From NCBI GenBank assembly GCA_019241645.1, contig JAFAWQ010000039.1, positions 1-64,000 of the forward strand: a DNA stretch of 64,000 nucleotides. Direction: 5' to 3'. The notes beneath the pieces were generated by a model. That model worked only from the letters and a program-made list of their open reading frames with translations, was not told the origin of the DNA and did not search any database. Shown here one piece after another: positions 50,674-57,894 of the stretch; positions within the stretch are counted from its first letter, which is position 1; every line of letters begins with the position of its first letter. The translations under genes were made by a program, and so were the position numbers. Origin of the DNA: Alphaproteobacteria bacterium. Its GTDB lineage: Bacteria; Pseudomonadota; Alphaproteobacteria; Micropepsales; Micropepsaceae.

Positions 50674-51633
50674 ATGAGCGAGAACAATGGCACGCGCGGC
50701 ATGAAGCTGCTCGCCGGCAATTCCAATCGCGAGCTCGCCGAGAAGATTGCCGCCTATGTGAAGTCACCGTTCACCAAGGCGGTGGTGCGCCGTTTTGCCG
50801 ACATGGAAGTTTTTGTCGAGGTGCAGGAGAATGTCCGCGGCGAGGACATGTTCGTCATCCAGTCGACGAGCTTTCCCGCCAACGACAATTTGATGGAATT
50901 GCTGATCGCGATCGACGCTCTTCGTCGGGCGTCCGCCCGCCGCATCACGGCCGTCATTCCTTATTTTGGTTACGCGCGGCAGGACCGCAAAGTGGGCCCC
51001 CGTACGCCGATCTCCGCCAAGCTCGTCGCCAATCTGATTACCGGAGCGGGTGCAAATCGCGTTCTGACGGTCGACCTGCACGCCGGACAAATCCAGGGCT
51101 TCTTCGATATTCCAACGGACAACCTTTACGCCATGCCCGTGATGGTGCGCGACATCAATGACTATCTCGGCGGCGACAATCTGATGGTGGTCTCGCCGGA
51201 TGTCGGCGGCGTGGTGCGCGCGCGCGCGCTGGCCCGCAGACTCGGCGCCGATCTCGCCATCGTCGACAAGCGACGCGAGCGGGCCGGCGAATCGGAAGTG
51301 ATGAATATCATCGGCGACGTGGAAGGCCGCTCCTGCATTCTGGTGGACGATATCGTGGATTCAGGCGGCACCATCTGCAACGCCGCCGAAGCTCTGCTCG
51401 CGCAGGGGGCCAAGGACGTGTGCGCCTACGCCACGCACGGCGTGCTTTCCGGCGGCGCAGTGGCGCGCATCCAGAATTCAAAGCTCAAGTCGATGGTGGT
51501 GACAGACTCGATTGACCACGGCGAAGAGACGCGCCGCAGCGGCAAGATCCGGCGGATCTCCATTGCGCCGCTGATCGGCGAAGCCATCCGCCGCATCAAC
51601 AACGAGGAAAGCGTCTCCAGCCTGTTCGACTAA
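50674..51633 (+). CDS. prs: Ribose-phosphate pyrophosphokinase
   Basis: 319 residues. Class I PRPP synthase motifs: [20 protein letters not shown] segment ([17 protein letters not shown]), [32 protein letters not shown] and the PRPP loop [14 protein letters not shown]. It makes PRPP for nucleotides, His, Trp and NAD. It is a single gene with 74 bp after pgeF, convergent with the SRPBCC gene. Confidence 0.96.
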   Translation: MSENNGTRGMKLLAGNSNRELAEKIAAYVKSPFTKAVVRRFADMEVFVEVQENVRGEDMFVIQSTSFPANDNLMELLIAIDALRRASARRITAVIPYFGYARQDRKVGPRTPISAKLVANLITGAGANRVLTVDLHAGQIQGFFDIPTDNLYAMPVMVRDINDYLGGDNLMVVSPDVGGVVRARALARRLGADLAIVDKRRERAGESEVMNIIGDVEGRSCILVDDIVDSGGTICNAAEALLAQGAKDVCAYATHGVLSGGAVARIQNSKLKSMVVTDSIDHGEETRRSGKIRRISIAPLIGEAIRRINNEESVSSLFD

Positions 51634-51639
51634 CGGCCT

Positions 51640-52086
51640 TCACGCGACTTTCGTCGTGGACAGCGGTTCGCCGGTTTCCAGCAGCGATTTGAGGTTGGAA
51701 AGAATGCGCGGCCAGCCGCCCGATACAGCTTCGATAGTTTTTGAATCCGGTATGTCGATTTCGTGCACAATGCTCAGCTTCGTTATGTCTCCCTCCTGCG
51801 CGATCTCCATGGTGCAGCGGGTATAGCCTTCCGCTTTCAGCTGAGGCCGGAACTCATTTCGCCATTTGATCACCAGCCGCTTCGGCTGCTCGGCTTCCAG
51901 AATTTCGCCTGTGTCGGCGGTGCGGCCGTCGGGCAGAATCAGTTTCCACGGCGAGGCGGGCTTCCAGTCGCTTTCTGCCACGACACCATACCAGTATCGT
52001 TTCATGAACGTCGGCGTGGTCAGCGCCTCCCACAATTTCTCCGGCGTGGTGCGGATATAGGTGACGTAAACGAACCTACTGCTCAT
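51640..52086 (-). CDS. SRPBCC/AHSA1-type ligand-binding protein
   Basis: 148 residues with the START-like fold typical of ArsR-linked AHSA1 proteins: VYVTYIRTTPEKLWEALTTP, FMKRYWYG and VSGGWPRILSNLKSLLETG. The ligand is unknown. Its start lies 11 bp inside the upstream ArsR gene, so the two are coupled; such pairs are widespread and poorly understood. Confidence 0.9.
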   Translation of the reverse strand: MSSRFVYVTYIRTTPEKLWEALTTPTFMKRYWYGVVAESDWKPASPWKLILPDGRTADTGEILEAEQPKRLVIKWRNEFRPQLKAEGYTRCTMEIAQEGDITKLSIVHEIDIPDSKTIEAVSGGWPRILSNLKSLLETGEPLSTTKVA

Positions 52087-52402
52087 CGTTGTGTCCTTCC
52101 AGTTGCCGCTTGAGTTCCCTGAGGACTTCCAGCCGTCCGCGCTCGAACTTGCCGATCCAGCGTTCGGCGATGTCGTTGATGGGAACGGGATTGAGGAAAT
52201 GCAGCTTGCTGCGCCCAACCTTCCGTGTACTGACGATGTTCGCGGCTTCCAGAATCGCGAGGTGCTTGCTCACCGCCTGCCGCGTCATCCGTAAGCCGTC
52301 GCATAGTTCCCCCAAGTTTTGTCCATTCCGTTCGAAGAGCCTGTCCAGCAGCGCCCGACGGCTTTCATCCGCTAAGGCCCGGAACACCACGTCCATGCTC
52401 AT
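52076..52402 (-). CDS. ArsR-family transcriptional repressor
   Basis: 108 residues. A winged helix (VVFRALADESRRALLDRL, LGELCDGLRMTRQAVSKHL) with no metal-binding cysteines of the ArsR-SmtB type. It heads a two-gene operon with the SRPBCC protein, and a perfect palindrome lies 11 bp upstream of its start (52413-52432), the probable operator. The ATG at 52402 is used; one at 52396 is equally possible. Confidence 0.9.
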   Translation of the reverse strand: MSMDVVFRALADESRRALLDRLFERNGQNLGELCDGLRMTRQAVSKHLAILEAANIVSTRKVGRSKLHFLNPVPINDIAERWIGKFERGRLEVLRELKRQLEGHNDEQ

Positions 52403-52412
52403 GAGGTCTAAT

Positions 52413-52432
52413 ATGCAACCATTTAGTTGCAT
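52413..52432. promoter_or_regulatory. Palindromic operator of the ArsR-SRPBCC pair
   Basis: ATGCAAC (52413-52419), CATTTA, GTTGCAT (52426-52432): a perfect 7-bp inverted repeat just before the ArsR start codon. Size and position fit an autoregulatory ArsR-family site. Confidence 0.7.
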
Positions 52433-52517
52433 GTCAAGTGACTTGCGATATGCCGTCCGTACCCGGCAAGGGGGCATAAGCCCTGCATTTCGGATCGGCG
52501 CCGGGGGAGGATTGCCA

Positions 52518-52853
52518 GTGACGGCAGACGACATTCGAGCGATCGCGCTGTCATTCGAAGGCGTGCGAGAGGTCGATCATTGGAACCGGCCTGCGTTCCG
52601 CACTGCGCGCCGCATCTTCGCGGTGATCCGGCCAGATGGGCTGTGGCTCCACCTGCCGGAGGAGCGAAAGGAGTTTCTCTTCGCCGCCGACGCGGCAACT
52701 TTCGTCAAATACATGTGGGGCCGGCACCCGGAAATCCTGGTGCAGCCGGAGCGTGTCTCGAAGAAGGAGCTAACGGCGCTGCTGCGCGAAGCCTACGAGC
52801 ACGCCCTTCCTCCGCCGAAAAGGCATCGGCAACGATCCAGCGGGTCGGCTTGA
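52518..52853 (+). CDS. MmcQ/YjbR family protein
   Basis: 111 residues from a GTG at 52518, with GGGGGAGG seven bases upstream. The CyaY-like YjbR fold is visible in IRAIALSFEGVREVDHWNRP, FRTARRIFAVIRPDGLWLHL and VSKKELTALLREAYEHALPP. The function is unknown; DNA binding has been proposed. The frame is open far upstream across the ArsR gene, but only the GTG has a ribosome-binding site. Confidence 0.85.
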   Translation: MTADDIRAIALSFEGVREVDHWNRPAFRTARRIFAVIRPDGLWLHLPEERKEFLFAADAATFVKYMWGRHPEILVQPERVSKKELTALLREAYEHALPPPKRHRQRSSGSA

Positions 52854-52956
52854 CAACCGGTTGCGGCCAATACCGGCTTCCGCTAAAAGCCTCCGCTTTC
52901 CGGGCCATCAACCGTCGCCCGCCGGCCAAAATGGCCGGAAACCGAGGATTTATGCC

Positions 52957-53679
52957 ATGCGCGAGACGCAGCAACTGGATGTGGAAGCTCGTTCGGGAAC
53001 CGGCAAGGGAGCCGCCTTCCGCGCGCGCCAGAAGGGCATGATACCCGGAGTCGTATATGGCGGGGGCGGCGACCCCGAATCGATTGCCGTGCCACGGCGC
53101 GAGCTCGAACGCCATGTCGGTACCGGCACCTTCCTTACCACGCCCTTCAAGCTTGCCGTCGATGGGAAGGCGACCCGGGTGATCCCGCGCGACGTGCAGC
53201 TCGATCCGGTGACCGATCGCCCCGTGCATGTCGATTTCATGCGCTTGCAGGAAGGAACCAAGATCGTCCTCGCGATTCCCGTGCGCTTCCGAGGCCAGGA
53301 AGCCTCGCCGGGCATCAAGCGCGGCGGCGTGGTCAACATCGTGCGGCACGAAATCGAGGTGCTCTGCCCGGTTGAGAACATTCCCGAATTCATCGAGGTG
53401 GATCTCTCCGGCCTCGAAATTCACGGCACGGTGCACATCTCCGCCATCAAGCTGCCCGAAGGGGTGGTTCCGATGGTGAAGGAACGCGATTTCACCATTG
53501 CCTCAATCGTGGCGCCGACCAGCGTAATCGAAGAGGCGCGGGCCGCTGCGGCGGCCGCGGCTGCTGCAGCCGCTGGTGGCGCACCGGCCGAAGGGGCTGC
53601 GGCTGCGCCCGCCGAAGGAGGCGCTGCTGCCGCGCCGGCCGCGGGTGCTGCGCCGGCCAAGGCCGCCGAGAAGAAGTGA
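52957..53679 (+). CDS. rplY: 50S ribosomal protein bL25, CTC type
   Basis: 240 residues. The N-terminal 5S-rRNA-binding part (LDVEARSGTGKGAAFRARQK, GMIPGVVYGGG) and the C-terminal CTC beta-domain (EIEVLCPVENIPEFIEVDLS) are present. The tail of about 45 residues is almost pure Ala/Gly/Pro/Glu (for example GGAPAEGAAAAPAEGG), probably unstructured. It is followed by pth, the usual rplY-pth-ychF order of proteobacteria. Confidence 0.95.
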   Translation: MRETQQLDVEARSGTGKGAAFRARQKGMIPGVVYGGGGDPESIAVPRRELERHVGTGTFLTTPFKLAVDGKATRVIPRDVQLDPVTDRPVHVDFMRLQEGTKIVLAIPVRFRGQEASPGIKRGGVVNIVRHEIEVLCPVENIPEFIEVDLSGLEIHGTVHISAIKLPEGVVPMVKERDFTIASIVAPTSVIEEARAAAAAAAAAAAGGAPAEGAAAAPAEGGAAAAPAAGAAPAKAAEKK

Positions 53680-53683
53680 TTCA

Positions 53684-53767
53684 GAAATCAGAAATTGGAA
53701 ATCGGAAATCAGGGGCCCTCGGACTCGCGGTGTCCGTTCTAAATTCGGGCTTCCGATTTCTGACTTC
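53684..53767. repeat. Inverted arrays of a 7-bp repeat between rplY and pth
   Basis: Four tandem heptads (GAAATCA, GAAATTG, GAAATCG, GAAATCA) fill 53684-53711. The reverse complement of 53740-53767 reads as four more (GAAGTCA, GAAATCG, GAAGCCC, GAATTTA). The arms include a perfect 10-bp pairing, GAAATCGGAA (53698-53707) with 53751-53760. It could form a long imperfect hairpin in the rplY-pth transcript. Confidence 0.75.
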
Positions 53768-53786
53768 CGCCGGCTGAGCAAAGCCG

Positions 53787-54404
53787 ATGACGGCTTTGCT
53801 TATAGCCGGCTTGGGCAATCCCGGCGCCGATTATGCGCGCAACCGCCACAACGCCGGTTTCATGGCGGTGGACGTCATTCACGACAGCTACGATTTCGGT
53901 CCGTGGCGCAGCCGCTTTTCGGGATTGATTTCCGAAGGCACGCTGGCGCGGCGCAGGACCTGGCTGCTCAAGCCCATGACATACATGAACGAGAGCGGCG
54001 GGAGCGTCGGCGCAGCGGCACGCTACTTCAAGCTGCCGCTATCCGCCGTTTTAGTCATGCATGACGAGATCGATCTCGCAGCCGCTAAAATACGCGCCAA
54101 GACCGGTGGCGGCGATGCCGGTCACAACGGTTTACGCTCGATAACTGCCACGCTGGGGCCCGATTACCGCCGCGTGCGAATCGGTGTCGGCCATCCCGGC
54201 GATAAGTCGCGTGTGCATGGACACGTGCTGAACAATTTCTCAAAAGCCGACGAGGATTGGCTGGTGCCGATGCTATCGGCCATTGCCGAGTCCGCGCCGT
54301 TGCTGGCGAAGGACGATCTCGCCGGCTTCATGAACAAGGTCGCGCTGCTGCTGGCGCCTGAGAAGAAAGAACGACCGGACGTCCCCAAGAAAGACGGTGA
54401 ATGA
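53787..54404 (+). CDS. pth: Peptidyl-tRNA hydrolase
   Basis: 205 residues. Family marks: IAGLGNPGADYARNRHNAGF with the catalytic His in RHNAGF, LLKPMTYMNESGGSV, VMHDEIDLAAAKIRAKTGGG and AGHNGLRS. It recycles peptidyl-tRNA released by abortive translation. It lies between rplY and ychF; a short hairpin repeat (54425-54452) separates it from ychF. Confidence 0.96.
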   Translation: MTALLIAGLGNPGADYARNRHNAGFMAVDVIHDSYDFGPWRSRFSGLISEGTLARRRTWLLKPMTYMNESGGSVGAAARYFKLPLSAVLVMHDEIDLAAAKIRAKTGGGDAGHNGLRSITATLGPDYRRVRIGVGHPGDKSRVHGHVLNNFSKADEDWLVPMLSAIAESAPLLAKDDLAGFMNKVALLLAPEKKERPDVPKKDGE

Positions 54405-54424
54405 ACAAACGTCTAAGCGTTCCT

Positions 54425-54452
54425 TATCCTCCCCCGCGAGCGGGGGAGGATA
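54425..54452. repeat. C-rich palindrome between pth and ychF
   Basis: TATCCTCCCCCGC (54425-54437), 2-nt loop, GCGGGGGAGGATA (54440-54452): a perfect 13-bp hairpin. It is the same sequence as the ends of the 136-bp element in the oxoprolinase gene, here as a solo end. Confidence 0.85.
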
Positions 54453-54473
54453 TATCGCGCGGAGTTTTCGCTA

Positions 54474-55571
54474 ATGGGATTTAAGTGCGGCATTGTCGGA
54501 TTGCCGAATGTCGGCAAGTCCACGCTCTTCAATGCACTGACGCAGACCGCGGCGGCGCAAGCGGCGAACTACCCCTTCTGCACCATCGAGCCGAATGTCG
54601 GCGATGTCGCAGTGCCGGATGCGCGACTGGACAAGTTGGCGGCCATCGCCAAATCGGCGCAGATCGTGCCGACCCGCATCACCTTCGTCGATATCGCGGG
54701 GCTGGTGCGCGGCGCCTCCAAGGGCGAAGGGCTCGGCAATCAGTTCCTCGCCAACATTCGCGAGGTGGATGCCATCGCGCATGTGCTGCGCTGTTTCGAG
54801 GACGACGACATCACCCATGTCGAAGGCCGCATCGACCCGGCGGGCGACGCCGAAACGGTCGAAACCGAATTGATGATCGCCGATCTCGAAAGCCTCGAGC
54901 GCCGCGTCGTGCCGCTCGAAAAGCGCGCGAAGGGCGGCGACAAGGAAGCGAAAGAGCAGCACACCCTGATGGCGAAAGCCATCGCCCTCCTGCGCGAGGG
55001 CAAGCCTGCTCGGCTGGCGGAATTGTCGGCCGAAGAGAGCGAGCCGTTCCGGCAACTGGGCCTGCTCACCTCCAAGCCGGTTCTCTATGTGTGCAATGTG
55101 GACGAAGGCGCCGCTGCAAACGGCAACCAGTATTCCATTGCGGTCGAAGAGATGGCGAAGCGGCAGGGTGCCGGCTGCGTGGTGATCTCCGCGCGCATCG
55201 AAGAGGAAGTGGCGCAGCTGCCGGAAAGCGAGCGCCCTGAATTCCTCGCGCATCTCGGCCTCGAAGAGCCGGGGCTCAACCGGCTCATCCGCGCCGGATA
55301 CGCGCTGCTCGGCCTCCTTACCTTCTTCACCGCCGGCCCGAAGGAAACGCGGGCCTGGACGGTGACAAAGGGCTCGCGCGCGCCCCAGGCCGCCGGCGCC
55401 ATCCACACAGATTTCGAACATGGATTCATCCGCGCCGAAACCATCGCCTATGACGACTACGTGTCGCTGAAAGGCGAAGCCGGCGCGCGCGATGCCGGCA
55501 AGTTCCGGCTGGAAGGCAAGGAATACACCGTGCAGGATGGCGACGTGATGCACTTCCGGTTCAACACGTGA
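54474..55571 (+). CDS. ychF: Ribosome-binding ATPase YchF
   Basis: 365 residues. The Obg-like G domain has G1 GLPNVGKST, switch region VDIAGLVRGASKGEGLGNQF and, instead of NKxD, the sequence NVDE, which shifts specificity to ATP in this family. A coiled coil and a C-terminal TGS domain (TFFTAGPKETRAWTV, ARDAGKFRLEGKEY) follow. It binds ribosomes and modulates stress responses. Confidence 0.95.
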   Translation: MGFKCGIVGLPNVGKSTLFNALTQTAAAQAANYPFCTIEPNVGDVAVPDARLDKLAAIAKSAQIVPTRITFVDIAGLVRGASKGEGLGNQFLANIREVDAIAHVLRCFEDDDITHVEGRIDPAGDAETVETELMIADLESLERRVVPLEKRAKGGDKEAKEQHTLMAKAIALLREGKPARLAELSAEESEPFRQLGLLTSKPVLYVCNVDEGAAANGNQYSIAVEEMAKRQGAGCVVISARIEEEVAQLPESERPEFLAHLGLEEPGLNRLIRAGYALLGLLTFFTAGPKETRAWTVTKGSRAPQAAGAIHTDFEHGFIRAETIAYDDYVSLKGEAGARDAGKFRLEGKEYTVQDGDVMHFRFNT

Positions 55572-55576
55572 GTAGT

Positions 55577-55606
55577 ACTCCCCTCCCCCAACGCGGGGAG
55601 GGGAGT
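55577..55606. repeat. C-rich palindrome between ychF and the MaoC genes
   Basis: ACTCCCCTCCCC (55577-55588), 6-nt loop, GGGGAGGGGAGT (55595-55606): a perfect 12-bp hairpin, 5 bp after the ychF stop. Related in composition to the repeats at 54425 and 33897. It could act as a transcript-end hairpin, though no T-run follows. Confidence 0.8.
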
Positions 55607-55615
55607 CGTAGCGAA

Positions 55616-56068
55616 ATGATGGATAGTCCGGTCCACTTCGAAGACTTTTATGTCGGGCAGAGATTTACCTTCGGCCATTATGAACTGACGCAGGAAGAAG
55701 TGTTCGAGTTTGCCCGCGAATTCGATCCGCAAGCCCATCATCTTGACGAGCAAGCGGCGGACGACTCGATGCTGCGAGGGCTTTCTGCCTCCGGCTGGCA
55801 GGTTGGCGCCATCGCCATGCGGCTTTGTGCCGAGCATTTGCTGAACAAGACGAAAGCTGCCGGCGGTGCGGGTGTGGAGGAATGCCGCTGGCTGAAACCG
55901 GTACGGCCTGGCGACATCCTGCGCATGGAGGTTGAAATCCTCGAGGTGACGCCGCATCCGCGCCGGCCGGTGGGCTTCGTGAAGATGGCATGGAACCTGT
56001 TCAACCAACATGAACAGGTAACGCGCATCGTCACCACGCCGGTGATCGCCACGCGTGACGCGGCATGA
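55616..56068 (+). CDS. MaoC-family hot-dog hydratase, first of a pair
   Basis: 150 residues from the ATG at 55616. The hydratase-2-type Asp/His pair is preserved in EFDPQAHHLDEQAA, followed by GLSASGWQVGAIAMRL. These enzymes hydrate trans-2-enoyl-CoA. A GTG at 55568 overlapping ychF is in frame, but the added residues are only the palindromic repeat, so it is rejected. It overlaps the second MaoC gene by ATGA; the two may form a heterodimer. Confidence 0.88.
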   Translation: MMDSPVHFEDFYVGQRFTFGHYELTQEEVFEFAREFDPQAHHLDEQAADDSMLRGLSASGWQVGAIAMRLCAEHLLNKTKAAGGAGVEECRWLKPVRPGDILRMEVEILEVTPHPRRPVGFVKMAWNLFNQHEQVTRIVTTPVIATRDAA

Positions 56069-56529
56069 CCATGTTCTGGGATGACGTCGCCGTGGGCCCG
56101 CGGGTGGAACTCGGCAGTTATCTGTTCACCCAGGACGACATCATCCGCTTCGCGCGGAAATACGACCCGCAGCCGTTTCATGTCGATCCACAAGCCGCGG
56201 GCGGCTCGCCGTTCGGCGGCATCATCGCCAGCGGCTGGCACACCACGGCGATCTGGATGAAGCTGGCGACGGCGCATCGCGTCAAAGTTTCGGACGGCGA
56301 ACCGGACGCGATGATCTCACCGGGCTTCGAGGATTTGCGCTGGCTGAAGCCGGTGCGGCCGGGGATGACTTTGCACTATTCGACCGAAGTGACCGGCAAG
56401 CGCGCGCTGGCCAGCCGGCCAGATCGCGGCCTCATCATCACCACCAATGAAGCGCGCGATTACGATGGCGAGCTGGTGATGCGCTTCACCGGCAAAGTGT
56501 TCGCACCGCGCCGCCAGCATGGAGACTGA
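56065..56529 (+). CDS. MaoC-family hot-dog hydratase, second of a pair
   Basis: 154 residues. Active-site motif KYDPQPFHVDPQAAGGSPFG, then GIIASGWHTTAIWMKL, LRWLKPVRPGMTLHY. Coupled to the first MaoC gene (4-bp overlap) and to the dienelactone hydrolase (1 base apart). Acyl-CoA substrate is unknown; the context suggests degradation of an organic acid rather than fatty-acid synthesis. Confidence 0.9.
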   Translation: MTMFWDDVAVGPRVELGSYLFTQDDIIRFARKYDPQPFHVDPQAAGGSPFGGIIASGWHTTAIWMKLATAHRVKVSDGEPDAMISPGFEDLRWLKPVRPGMTLHYSTEVTGKRALASRPDRGLIITTNEARDYDGELVMRFTGKVFAPRRQHGD

Positions 56530-56530
56530 C

Positions 56531-57223
56531 ATGGCGCGCGGCAGCATGATCAGAATGACGATGCGCGATAGCGCCGCGATCGGCGTCTATCATGTCGAAC
56601 CCAGCGGCGCGCGGCGTGGTGGGCTGGTGGTCATCCAGGAGATCTTCGGCATCACCGAGCACATTAAGGCGGTCTGCGACGGTTTCGCCGATGACGGCTA
56701 CGAAGTATTGGCGCCATCGCTGTTCGACCGCGAAGAGCCGGGCTTCCTAGCCGGGTATTCGCCGGAGGAGATGCAGCGCGGCGTTCGCATGTCGCGCGAC
56801 ATTCATTCGTTCGAACTGTCGGTTGCCGATGCCTGCCATTGCGTGGCGGCGCAGAGGAACAAAGGGCCGGTGTTTATGGTCGGATATTGCTACGGTGGCT
56901 CGGTGGTGTGGGCGGCCGCGTGCGAATGCGATGGCCTCGCTGCCGCGTCATCCTATTACGGCAGGCTGGTGCCGGAGATGGCCGACAGGCAAGCGAAATG
57001 CCCGGTCATCTGCCACTTCGGCGCACACGATTCCGGTATTCCGCTCGATGGCGTGAAGCGGTTTGCGGCCGCGCATCCGGAAGTGCCGGTTTGCATCTAC
57101 GACGCCGGCCACGGCTTCAACTCCGACCGCCCCGATTACCACAACGCAGCCGCCGCCACCCTCGCCCGCCAACGCACGTTGAACCTTTTCACGAAGAACG
57201 AAGGTTCACGCCACCTTGGTTAG
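56531..57223 (+). CDS. Dienelactone hydrolase family protein
   Basis: 230 residues, alpha/beta hydrolase. Catalytic Cys in VGYCYGGSVVW, Asp in FGAHDSGIP and His in YDAGHGFNSD. The ATG at 56531 has GGAG six bases upstream; an in-frame ATG at 56519 overlaps the MaoC gene. It opens enol-lactone rings or hydrolyses esters. It forms an operon with two MaoC proteins. Its last 18 bp overlap the convergent hicB gene. Confidence 0.9.
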   Translation: MARGSMIRMTMRDSAAIGVYHVEPSGARRGGLVVIQEIFGITEHIKAVCDGFADDGYEVLAPSLFDREEPGFLAGYSPEEMQRGVRMSRDIHSFELSVADACHCVAAQRNKGPVFMVGYCYGGSVVWAAACECDGLAAASSYYGRLVPEMADRQAKCPVICHFGAHDSGIPLDGVKRFAAAHPEVPVCIYDAGHGFNSDRPDYHNAAAATLARQRTLNLFTKNEGSRHLG

Positions 57224-57616
57224 CGTCTCGCGCGCCAGAAGTTCGATGAAGGCGGAGCGGGTAAGCTTGCGGCGTTGTGCTTCCGCATCGAGCGCGGCAA
57301 GCACGCCGGAATCGATCGAGAGATTGGCTTTCACCGGTTTCCCCGTCTCGCGGACCAGTGGCACGGCTGCCAGCCCTGCGCCTTCCGCCAAAGCGCGCTT
57401 CAGCTCCGGATCGCGGCGCAGGACTTCAAGCGAACGCGGCCGCGGAACCTTGCCTCCCGCCTCTTCCATGACCGCGGCCCAATCGCGCAAGGCTTCGGCG
57501 GCGTGCGCTAGCGCATCGTCCATTGTTTTGCCCATTGCGGTGCACCCCGGAAGATCGGGAAACACGACGCCATACGCTCCGGCCTTGCCGTCGATCAGTG
57601 CGACGTAACGAGCCAT
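57206..57616 (-). CDS. hicB: HicB antitoxin
   Basis: 136 residues. The N-terminal partial RNase H fold (YVALIDGKAGAYGVVFPDLP, GCTAMGKTMDDALAHAAEAL) is typical of HicB, and the C-terminus is a ribbon-helix-helix (KANLSIDSGVLAALDAEAQR, LTRSAFIELLARE) for DNA binding. It neutralises HicA and represses the operon. It lies 18 bp after hicA on the same strand. Its 3' end overlaps the dienelactone hydrolase gene. Confidence 0.93.
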   Translation of the reverse strand: MARYVALIDGKAGAYGVVFPDLPGCTAMGKTMDDALAHAAEALRDWAAVMEEAGGKVPRPRSLEVLRRDPELKRALAEGAGLAAVPLVRETGKPVKANLSIDSGVLAALDAEAQRRKLTRSAFIELLARETLTKVA

Positions 57617-57634
57617 GCCCGTCTCCTTCGCTGC

Positions 57635-57823
57635 TCAAAGCCATCCCGCGGCTTTGGCCAAGCTGCGTGCCACACCAGGTGACAGTACACGGTGTCGTGG
57701 CACGGCCACGACGCCTTTTTGCGGATGGCGGTACACATCATGCGCACCGCCGTGACGGGCCAGGTCCCAACCTTCCCGGAGAAGCCGGGATACAATTTTA
57801 TTTCGATCGGTCTCGACGGCCAT
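57635..57823 (-). CDS. hicA: HicA mRNA interferase toxin
   Basis: 62 residues from the ATG at 57823. The double-stranded-RNA-binding-like fold has the catalytic His in RHGGAHDVYRHP, then KGVVAVPRHRVLSPGVARSL. It cleaves mRNA when not bound by HicB. An ATG at 57844 is rejected because it lies within the predicted -10 element. The toxin-first gene order is standard for hicAB. Confidence 0.92.
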   Translation of the reverse strand: MAVETDRNKIVSRLLREGWDLARHGGAHDVYRHPQKGVVAVPRHRVLSPGVARSLAKAAGWL

Positions 57824-57841
57824 CGTCACCCGCCAATGCGC

Positions 57842-57870
57842 CATATAGGCTCGTGGAAAGCGTCCGTCAA
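57842..57870 (-). promoter_or_regulatory. Promoter of hicAB
   Basis: On the minus strand TTGACG (57870-57865), a 17-bp spacer, TATATG (57847-57842), then about 18 bp to the hicA ATG. It is close to sigma-70 consensus with ideal spacing. Confidence 0.75.
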
Positions 57871-57874
57871 GTTA

Positions 57875-57892
57875 TGCGCCCATATGGGCGCA
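57875..57892. promoter_or_regulatory. Palindromic operator upstream of hicAB
   Basis: TGCGCCCATATGGGCGCA is a perfect 18-bp palindrome, 4 bp upstream of the -35 of hicAB and 2 bp after the stop of the aldolase/dehydrogenase gene. It fits a dimer-binding site for the HicB ribbon-helix-helix domain. Confidence 0.7.
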
Positions 57893-57894
57893 CA

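Noticed and set aside
55568..55615. GTG start of the MaoC gene overlapping the ychF stop
   Set aside because: The 16 added codons are only the palindromic repeat; the ATG at 55616 begins at the family N-terminus.
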